Positions 56,541 to 64,000 of a DNA stretch of 64,000 nucleotides are shown in pieces; positions within the stretch are counted from its first letter, which is position 1, and every line of letters starts with the position of its first letter. The notes beneath the pieces were generated by a model, which worked only from the letters and a program-made list of their open reading frames with translations, was not told the DNA's origin and searched no databases. The stretch is from NCBI GenBank assembly GCA_020205615.1, contig JAINUW010000417.1:124001-188000 (forward strand), read 5' to 3'. Made by a program: the position numbers and the translations under genes. The DNA comes from Panax quinquefolius. Lineage: Eukaryota; Streptophyta; Magnoliopsida; Apiales; Araliaceae.

Positions 56541-57468
56541 ATTATAAATGTTAACATATGACTTGAGCATACTTATAACCATATAACTTGAGCATACTTG
56601 TAAGCATGCATATGATTAACATTTAAGCATACTTCTAAGCATATGACTTAAGCATACTTGTAACCATATGACTTGAGCATACTTGTAAGCATATGATTAA
56701 CATTTAAGCATACTTGTAAGCATATGACTTGAGAGCATATATACTTGTAATCATATGACTTGAGTATACTTGCAAGCATATGATTAACATTTAAACATAC
56801 TTGATGTTAACGAATGAATGCAAATTAAAGCAGTATGAGAAACTTTAAATGTTATTAAATTTAGTATATGAAACTAAGTAAATGCTACTTAGTTTAATAG
56901 TTATATTATATCATGTTATTTTATTTTAATTTTTTTAAATTTGTTTTTATTGTTTATCGTAAGTGAATCGTAAGGTATTTCATTCATGCTAGCTTTATAT
57001 CGAGTTTTTTAACTCATTTATACAACTTTTGAGTATCTTGGAGATTCATTCATATCAACTAGTGTGTTAAACAACTTTTGGGATAGTCCTGACTTGGTTA
57101 AGCAATTTATAGCTTCTATAATATTTTGTAGCTTTATTCTTGTATACATAAGTGTTAAATACCCTTGCTTTTACATTATAGCCAAAAGCGGTCTCTTTAT
57201 TGACCAAGTGTGTCTAGTTACCTTCTACATTGCGATAACAATTCCCTAACCTTTGCCTATTTAAGGCTTATGACCCCCAATTGCTTACCATACTAACAAC
57301 CAAGCTTGGCTTGGCCCCGTGAGCTTAGTTAATCTTGGCGTGGCCTCGTGTGGCCTCGCATTTAAGCCCGACCCATCGACTCTATGACCCCTTAATAGGC
57401 TCTAGTGGATCACGAATAGGCTCGTTAATAGTATAAATGTTAAAATACCCGACCAATAAAACAATTAG
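56541..57468. other. CACTA interior upstream of transposase, with minisatellite
   Basis: 56556-56803 is a tandem array of ~23-36-bp units built on GCATACTTGTAAGCATATGA and ACTTGA. The rest (56804-57468) is AT-rich without a gene. 57300-57370 has GGCTTGGCCCCGTGAGC and GGCGTGGCCTCGTGTGGC motifs. Confidence 0.7.
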
Positions 57469-57594
57469 CGAGTCTCCCCTATAATATGGACTAGCCATTA
57501 CACGACGGCATGGCATGTATATAAGGTCATTCTACGCACCTAAAGACACAAACCAAGAGAAATATACAAATTCCCAATATAATAAGACAAAAAC
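57469..57594 (+). repeat. Direct repeat inside CACTA, right copy
   Basis: Starts GAGTCTCCCCTATAATATGG; same ~125-bp sequence as 52407-52532, same orientation. Confidence 0.85.
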
Positions 57595-58419
57595 AATAAT
57601 GATTGAGTGCAAATTAAAGCAGTAAAAAGTTCGGGAATATACTACAAATTCAGAGTTCCAAAAACTCACGCTTTCATTTTTCTATTATCTTAGAAATTAA
57701 AGATTTAGAGTCTTGGGGCTCTACCCATTTGGGGGGGTTTGGTAGTTGATCAACCTAAGCCAAACACAATACTTTGACATAGGTCACAACTCACAACAAC
57801 TCCCTAATCCACCCATTTATGAAAACACACAAAATTTAAAGCATAAAAAAGGGATTCTAGAATTAGATAAGGATGAAAGCAAAAAATTAATGTTAAAATT
57901 GTTAGTTCAAAAGAGTAAAAGCCCTAGTAGTATTTTAAGTTCTAGTTCGGACTTGGTCGTATTTTATGATTTTATCCGGGGGACACGAAGTTTCCTCTAC
58001 TTGACGGAGAGCAGGATTGCTAATGAATCTGAGAGAAACACATTAATTTGCGGTAATAAACTACTGATCATTAGTAGAAAACTATAAAAATTATTGCAAT
58101 GTTAGGGTTATTATCTTTGAAAACTATATAATACCCAATTAGGATATCTACATAACACCCAATTCGAGAAATCTATATACCACATTCAACATTAATCTTC
58201 AAATTTAGAAAACTATAAAAATTATTGCGATTAGGGTTACCTATGGTGGCGGTGATAATGGCGGTGGTGGTGGTGGTAGTATAGTAGTGATGATGGCGAC
58301 TAATTCTTCTCTTCTTCTCTTCCCCCCTTTCTCCCTCTCTCTCTCTCTGCTCCCTCCCTTTTTTTCTTAAAATACATGTCTTTCGAATGAATGGTAATCT
58401 TGGTTAGATTAAGTTTGAT
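57595..58419. other. CACTA right interior, no recognised gene
   Basis: 57746-58087 is open on the plus strand (113 codons, Lys/Ser-rich, begins MINLSQTQYFDIG) but resembles no family I know and has no supporting context. 58245-58275 is a GGTGGCGGTGGTGGTGGTGG stretch and 58310-58360 a CT-rich stretch, as in a promoter/5' UTR of the minus-strand transposase transcript. Confidence 0.4.
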
Positions 58420-58637
58420 CGGTGACCCGCTTTATAGCGATAGCGTGTGGTCGCTAAATTTTAATGACATGGACTTATCGGTGACGCGTGCGATTCATTT
58501 GATATCAATAATCATAAAGAATCCTCGCTTGACATTTCTGCCAAAATTTTGGAGGTAAAATTGTGCTAGCGACCACTTAGCAGCGTTGATCGAGCGACCG
58601 CGTACGATTCGTATCGGCGATATTTTTAATTGATAGA
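58420..58637. repeat. CACTA right subterminal repeat region
   Basis: TCGGTGACCCGCTT, GCGATAGCGTGTGGTCGC, TCGGTGACGCGTGCGATTCA, TAGCGACCACTTAG, GAGCGACCGCGTACGATTCG: motifs shared with 50380-50720, mostly inverted. Confidence 0.7.
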
Positions 58638-58743
58638 CCTTTATTTGGATATAATTACGATAGAAAATAAAAGTTTGCTTCTTGTACCATGTATTTGGCG
58701 ATTTCGGAATGGGTGTTGTGTATACCTATTTTGGGGCGTCACG
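58638..58743 (+). mobile_element. End of E3 3' LTR
   Basis: TACCATGTATTTGGCGATTT then ATACCTATTTTGGGGCGTCA, matching 45050-45114. Compared with the 5' LTR, about 800 bp between the 14-bp array and this segment are missing, so the CACTA insertion was accompanied or followed by a deletion. Confidence 0.88.
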
Positions 58744-58744
58744 A

Positions 58745-58749
58745 GATAT
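58745..58749 (+). repeat. Target-site duplication of E3, right copy
   Basis: GATAT, reached through acga where the canonical LTR end plus duplication would read CAGATAT. The CAG spanning LTR end and duplication is altered like other CAG sites in this family. Confidence 0.75.
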
Positions 58750-60260
58750 CTCTTAGGAATTAAATTGGGTGGATTGGGACAGAGAGCTATACGCTTGGGT
58801 AAGTTTAGATCTTGATGGGGCACAATCGGACATAGGAAAATTCGCCGAGCGTATTCCACTAGCATTCTGAATTCGTCGCGACGAATTGGGTTTTTTTTTA
58901 TATAAAAAATTTCTTCAATTTCTCTGCAGTCTTGATGAATGGGTAATATACCCATGAATTAGGTATGTTTAGACTTAATATTTTGTTTATTTTTAAGTAT
59001 TTTAGGATATTTTATTTGTTTAGTATGTGTTTTTTAGGTTAATGTTGAAAGGGCAAATTTGGCAATTTTTGGCATAGTAGTGGCAGTTTCATAAATAAGT
59101 GGAAGTTGAATGTTGGGGCATTCTTTTTGTGAAGGATTTGAATGTTGTGGCATAGAGAGGCAGGAGGTGGAAAAAATTTCTTTCCAATTGAATCAATGAT
59201 TTGTGATTTCTTCTAGATTTTGGAGATGTTAAGCCTAATTGTGATGGGGTTTCTAAGGTAAAATTCTAATTAGAATTGGATTCTATGAGAAGTTGATTTG
59301 GAAAAGAGTTATATCAATAAAAGGAAAGGAGACTAATTTCTATTTTGAATAAGATTCTACTAAGGGGCTGACTTTGAAGAGACTTGAAGCTATAAATAGA
59401 TGGGAGACTATGATACAAGAGAATGGTGAGATACTCCATTATATTTAGGATTCAAAACCCTAGTTTGATATTCAGACTTGGAGATTTGAAGCAATTGGCT
59501 AGCACGAAGGATTAAGGGTAGACGTTGAAGGAGAGACTAAAGGATTTCGTCTACAGATTCTATTTTGTTGCTTATCGTTTACTTTGTATTTTGAATGCTT
59601 TATCAATTGTGGATTATGAATTTTAATTCAATCATGAACTAATTTCTATTTGAGATCACAATGGATTTTATTGCGTAGCTTTTATTGATATACTTCCTTG
59701 TTAGTTTTGTTAATTATTATGGGATTGTCTATTATGATTTGTGCATAATTGTTTAATTGTTTGATCAACAATTATCGTGATAATTTATATGAATTCGAGA
59801 GATGAAGTATAGATTTATATTTGATCATAATAGTATGTGATTGTATTTTCTGCATAATGATGAAATTCATGATTTATGTTTAGGATATAAATATACCTTT
59901 ATGCCGCATGTAATATGATAGGGAACTTGTGTTTTAAATCTTTTTTAATTGTAATTCACATAGGAATAACTAGGGTGTTCACCTTAATTCTATCATCTGT
60001 GGATTTAAGTTGTTTTGTTTATGATTTATCGGGAAATGGTCATAAATACTAAAGTGTTCTTAATTAACAATTCAGAATAATTAGTGTAATTTAATCGGAA
60101 GTCTATTGGTCTAAGTGAAACAATAAATGAAATTGTAATATCAAGTCTTCAATATCTGGTTTTAATCTAATGGTATTTATAATTAGTTTAATTAAATATT
60201 TTAATTTCATAAATTCACAATCTTAAATCAATCGTTTAAATAAAATTATTTTGGTTAAGG
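58750..60260. other. AT-rich stretch without gene; possible degraded LTR
   Basis: No coding region. GCTATAAATAGATGGGAGAC at about 59389 is a TATA-like element, followed by a leader-like AGGATTCAAAACCCTAG region and T-rich sequence, which together resemble an LTR, but I find neither termini nor a second copy. Confidence 0.35.
59391..59398 (+). promoter_or_regulatory. TATA-like box
   Basis: TATAAATA in an isolated context; no gene or open frame follows, so only suggestive. Confidence 0.3.
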
Positions 60261-61112
60261 GCTAGTATAATGACGAGAATTTTGTAATTAATTGTAAATA
60301 TTTATTGAATTAAATAAATATTTTAATTGGTTTATTGATTGAGATAAATAAATAATTGATGAAATTGTGGTGTAATAATTTAGTTAAGTGTGTACATTAA
60401 CTAAATTAATGAATGGTAATTTTATTATTTGAAGATTGAATTTAATGAAATAATTAAATTAAATGGATTGTTTAATATTTAAGGAAATAATTAAATTAAA
60501 TAAAATGATGTTCTAGTTTAATTTAATAATTAAATTAGATGTGTAATAATTTGTTAAGCATAAATATAATTATAATGAAATTATAATTGTAATTGTAAGT
60601 AATTAAAATTAATTAAATAATAGTGTGACAAGGAACTATATAATATAAGGATTATAAAAAAAAATTAAGGATGGGAATATTAGTATAGCCAAACATGGCC
60701 TTGTGGCCTTTGGCATAATATAACGGATGGCCTATTTGTTTTTTTAACTGATGAACGTGGGAAACCTTCAGTTTATATCTACGCATATTATTTCTCCTAA
60801 GGCTAAGTAAGAAACAACAGAGTGTTAGAGAAAATTGAGACAGAAGAAGAAAACGAGAGAATTAGAGGAAGAAGAAGGCTTGTGAAACCTTGTCATCATC
60901 CTTGCTAAATTAAGAATTAAATGTATAATTTACTCCTAATTTCCATGTTTTGGTTTCTCAATGATTATTCTCTGTGAATTGGAAGTTACATTGGATTGTT
61001 TTATATATGTATATATGGTTTTGTAGAATCTGTTAATTATAATATATAAGTAAGTTTTAGTAATCAAATTCATAGAAATTGGGTTGTAAGAAGAAAATTA
61101 AAGTAACAGTGT

Positions 61113-61189
<77 letters not shown>

Positions 61190-62026
61190 ATGGCTTGTTG
61201 AGACCAAAAGTTTATGTTTAATCCTTGTTATAATTTGTAAATTAGTTGTGGATTGTGTTAGTATATTGGAAAATGAAAACCCCGCAATTGAAATGGTGTA
61301 ATTTGGTTAAGAAACAAAGGTTTGGTGGTTGAATTTGCTAAAAGTATTGAAATATGAAGAAATTAGTAAAAACATGATTTTTGATCCTTAAAAGTTAATT
61401 TCATGTAATGTTTATATTGGTAGAATCATGAAATGCATGCTTGGTGTTGTTGTTAACAAAATTCTAGTTGTTGGGTATGTGAATTTCTCTAGAAATTGAG
61501 AAAAATTGGAGTTTGGGTGTAACAAGGTGAAGCTCTTGTAGTTTACATGTCTGCGTCTGGTCTTGGTTGCTGCAGGTACCAAAGGAAGAAAGCAAGCAAT
61601 TGCTTTGTTGGCTTCGAAGTCGTCGTCTGTGCAGTAGCAATTTAAGCGGTGCCAGAGCTTAGAAGCGGTAGCAATTTGCCTTGCCGTACTACTAGAGGTA
61701 ATTTTTTTTGAGATTTCAATATATGATATATTGTCATAACCTAGTTTAATATGCATGATAAGATGTTAATCATATTATAAGATATAATAACAGATTGTAA
61801 TGTATTGTAATACCAAAAATGAAGATTTATAAGTAATTACTTAACAAGTTATATAATGATTGAAATTCGGTGTTTGTAAGAGTTAGAGGTGAATGCTAAA
61901 GCTTTATATTATATGATAGTGAGTTTGCAGATTTGTGTTGTGTGGTTAACCAATATGGTTAGACTTTAAGTTAAAGGTTATGAGAATTGAACCAAACCTA
62001 TAAGGTTAATGATAGTAGAGCTAACC
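60261..62026 (+). mobile_element. Diverged LTR related to element C
   Basis: ATAATGACGAGAATTTTG at the start parallels TGTAACATTCTAGAATTTT at 16784. Later blocks also correspond: GTGACAAGGAACTATATAATATAAGG (60632 on) with 17066 on, AGCCAAACATGGCCTTGTGG with 17178 on, CTCCTAAGGCTAAG with 17350 on. It contains a (GT)n(TA)n microsatellite (61116-61184) and stops where a minus-strand LTR fragment begins. No gene. Confidence 0.6.
61116..61184. repeat. (GT)n(TA)n compound microsatellite
   Basis: About 6 GT followed by about 30 TA units. Confidence 0.95.
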
Positions 62027-62436
62027 AGTGACGCCCCCAAAATAGGTCCACACGACCCATTCTGAGTCGCCAGATATCACACTATAGAAATTAAATACAA
62101 ACTTCATTTATACAACTGTTGACCTGTCATATAGAGTACAACAACACATAAGTTGTGAGTTTTAATACAAATATATGTAACTCTCATGGTGCTTCGACCA
62201 CAACACCTTACAATGGTACTTTACATAAAAGTACAATCAATAATTGTTTTAGAAATTAAAATCTTTGGAAAATGCTCAAGGAAACCTTTGTACATAGGAG
62301 ACCTTGCATCTAAGTTATGATAGATATCATATGACTCGAAAATTATCCTTGGTTGACCCATTAGTCCCCAAAGAAAAACGAGCAGATTAGTATCATGTTC
62401 TTTCCAATGGTGAGTCTTCTGTTGACATATAATTAT
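62027..62436 (-). mobile_element. LTR 3'-end fragment, minus strand, E1/B-related
   Basis: Starts TGACGCCCCCAAAATAGGT and CATTCTGAGTCGCCAGATAT, as the ends of the E1 and B LTRs do at 3968 and 20199. About 400 bp, then cut by the LTR at 62437. No PBS on its left (GCTAACCAG instead), so internal sequence is missing. Confidence 0.7.
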
Positions 62437-62839
62437 TGTGAAACCCCAGATTTTACGAATAAAGATTTAATTTTTTGAAATATTTGTTTTTAATATTATG
62501 GTGTGGATTTGAGATAATGTTATAGTTAGGGGTAGTATTTATAAATTTTGCAAAGTATGCAAGTTGTCATATTATATTCGATTGATCGGTGAATATTTTA
62601 TCAGGGAATATTCGTGCAACGGCACAATCATTGGTGGACCCCATAACTGAATTATTGTCTGATTGAGAAAACGACAAAAATATTTTATGAAAATAACTGC
62701 GGAAGTTTTACCGTAAATACTGTTGAACTACTCGAGAGTAAACGTACAGTAATATGCGTGGTTGCATAGTAGCACACGGTATTGATTATTGATGCTTACG
62801 TGATAAGTCACTCATTTTTGTGTTATTGGTATTATTAAT

Positions 62840-63135
62840 GTAATAAAACAGAATACTTTTATAAAGTTATTCTATAAATAGAATATATTATATTCTATTA
62901 TGCATAGTGTTGCATAGTTTTTGCATAGTGTTTGCATAGTGCCTGCATAGTGTTTGCATAGTAAAATCTTTTTACATAAAACAGAATACTTTTATAAAGT
63001 TATCTGTTTTATTAGACAATAATTAGAATATATTATATTTTATTATGCATAGTGTTTGCATAGTGTCTGCATAGTGTTTGCATAGTAAAATTTTTTATAA
63101 AGTTATTCGTTTTATTAGATTATAAATAGAATATA
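62840..63135 (+). repeat. U3 tandem repeats in family-B LTR
   Basis: Units beginning AACAGAATACTTTTATAAAG, with TAGAATATATTATATT and a run of 11-bp GCATAGTGTTT repeats; two complete and one partial unit. Confidence 0.85.
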
Positions 63136-63237
63136 TTATATTTTATTTAAAAGATTTTGCTTTAAATATGGATAGTCAGATTAAAGTAAAACAATCTGGA
63201 TAGTTCATGAGTTAGTTACTATCACGATCCATTTTTC

Positions 63238-63244
63238 TATAAAT
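63238..63244 (+). promoter_or_regulatory. LTR promoter TATA box, family B
   Basis: TATAAAT in TTTTCTATAAATAGAAGTTC, followed by AAACTAGAGAGATAAACT. Confidence 0.7.
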
Positions 63245-64000
63245 AGAAGTTCATTCCTTCATTATTTTCTTTACAATTCTTTGAAACTAGAGAGATAAAC
63301 TATAGAGTGAAAGAAGAAAAATGATACTGCTACTTCACTACTTATATATCTAGTACTCTTCTTCTTAAGGTAGAGAATATTATTTGTTGTACTCATAAGG
63401 GTATTCTTTCTTTCTTATTCATGAAGAGAACCTTATTCCATTCTTTATTATTACATTGGAATAACTTTATGTATCTGCGGGATACCTATACTTGGTGAAA
63501 TTCTTACATTATTCCATTCTTTATTATTACATTTGGAATATCATATACATACATGCATTTCTGTGGGACTGGTTAAAAGTCTTTATTATTATTACATTGG
63601 AATATATCGTATGCATGCGTTTTATGCGGACTTGGTTTAAAATCTTTATTAGTATACGTTAGAATAACTTTGTCTATACATCATCGAAGAAACGCATGCA
63701 TGGTGATTTACATTGTTATTCTATTCTTTATTATTCTATTGGAACATCCTGTCGATTGTGATTTTACTTTGACTTTGGTTAGATTATTATTATTACATTG
63801 GAATAAACTGCATCATCTAATCTGCATGCATGGTGATTTCTTTTGTTATTCCATTCTTTATTATATTCGGTTGGTTAAAGTTTTGACTTCTATACTCCAT
63901 GAAATTAGTGGAATATCCTTGATATTTGTGCTTCATCAAGTATCTTTTCATGGAAATATTCTTACGAGCATTCTTGAATTTTACTCTGAAAGTATCATGT

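Larger units (their letters stand above)
50380..58637 (-). mobile_element. CACTA (En/Spm) DNA transposon, about 8.3 kb
   Basis: The left end reads CACTTCTACAACAAAAAGG, close to the CACTACAACAAAA end of CACTA elements. The right end is a degenerate ATTTTTAATTGATAG near 58623-58637. It encodes a TNP2-type transposase on the minus strand (53200-56540). GC-richer subterminal motifs (TCGGTGACC, GCGACCGCGT, ATCGCGACGC) crowd both ends (50400-50700 and 58420-58625) in inverted sense. It is inserted in the E3 3' LTR, whose end follows at 58638. The exact termini and 3-bp duplication are unclear. Confidence 0.85.
42386..58743 (+). mobile_element. Ty3/gypsy element E3, internally deleted, with nested CACTA
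   Basis: 5' LTR 42386-45114, PBS 45117-45128, short internal region, PPT 48633-48643, 3' LTR 48645-50379 plus 58638-58743. It has the same family as E1 in opposite orientation. The internal region is only about 3.5 kb against 4.76 kb in E1b: most of the capsid and the RT core are deleted, so it could move only with proteins from another copy. GATAT flanks it on both sides, so it is one insertion that later received a CACTA element in its 3' LTR. Confidence 0.92.
62437..64000 (+). mobile_element. Family-B LTR, 5' part, running off the window
   Basis: Starts TGTGAAACCCCAGATTTTAC. 63340-64000 is the reverse complement of 22880-23640. TATA box TATAAAT at 63238-63244 followed by a leader. U3 holds a ~125-bp repeat, three units (about 62840-63135), each with a GCATAGTGTTT array. 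63400-63870 holds units with ATTCCATTCTTTATTATTAC. No gene. Confidence 0.82.

Noticed and set aside
57746..58087. 113-codon plus-strand frame as a host gene
   Set aside because: No recognisable domain, lies inside a CACTA element in a promoter-like region, and has no codon or context support; mentioned only as part of the region.
61412..61756. 114-codon minus-strand frame
   Set aside because: Lies in a C-like LTR with no motif; likely chance, although slightly longer than expected.

Overview
The window is plant nuclear DNA, almost certainly a gene-poor heterochromatic part of a flowering-plant (probably eudicot) chromosome. It is AT-rich and built almost wholly from nested, mostly decayed transposable elements. 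These are Ty3/gypsy chromovirus-type LTR retrotransposons (gag, aspartic protease, RT, RNase H, integrase and a C-terminal chromodomain-like tail, primed by initiator tRNA-Met), L1-type LINEs, two CACTA-type DNA transposons and one probable solo LTR. I see no intact host gene, no tRNA or rRNA gene and no CRISPR. I cannot name the species.

Layout. 1-14319: minus-strand gypsy family 'E1' as internal-LTR-internal-LTR, i.e. a tandem array sharing one LTR (LTRs 3965-6754 and 11518-14319). 14320-19955: the 3' end of a related LTR ('B', plus strand) fused directly to RNase H/integrase/chromodomain of a third element ('C'), followed by a 3.2-kb LTR. 19956-23713: gag start, PBS and LTR of a minus-strand B element, split by a 5'-truncated LINE (20851-22705). 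23714-24470: probable solo LTR. 24471-29420: a second LINE on the plus strand, 3'-truncated. 29421-35180: plus-strand gypsy element 'D' (5'-truncated) and part of its LTR. 35181-about 40238: a CACTA-like element carrying spliced fragments of what looks like a host cation-efflux (metal tolerance protein) gene. 40239-42380: AT-microsatellite/tandem-repeat block and a Tat/Ogre-like remnant. 42386-58743: gypsy element 'E3' (same family as E1, plus strand) with a 5-bp target-site duplication, internally deleted, its 3' LTR split by an autonomous-type CACTA element (50380-58637) with a broken TNP2 transposase. 58750-64000: unclassified AT-rich sequence, a C-like LTR, a small minus-strand LTR fragment and the start of a plus-strand B LTR running off the window.

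Two points matter most for a reader. First, copies of the E1/E3 family differ mainly at CAG/CTG/CCG trinucleotides, by small indels and odd substitutions, including in the primer-binding site and at LTR edges. This is more like systematic consensus error at methylated CHG sites than biological decay, so many of the frameshifts recorded here may not be real. Second, the most unusual biological content is the CACTA-like element at 35181-40238, where three exons in compatible phase encode a CDF/MTP-like C-terminal fragment. Coordinates of domains inside broken genes are approximate.
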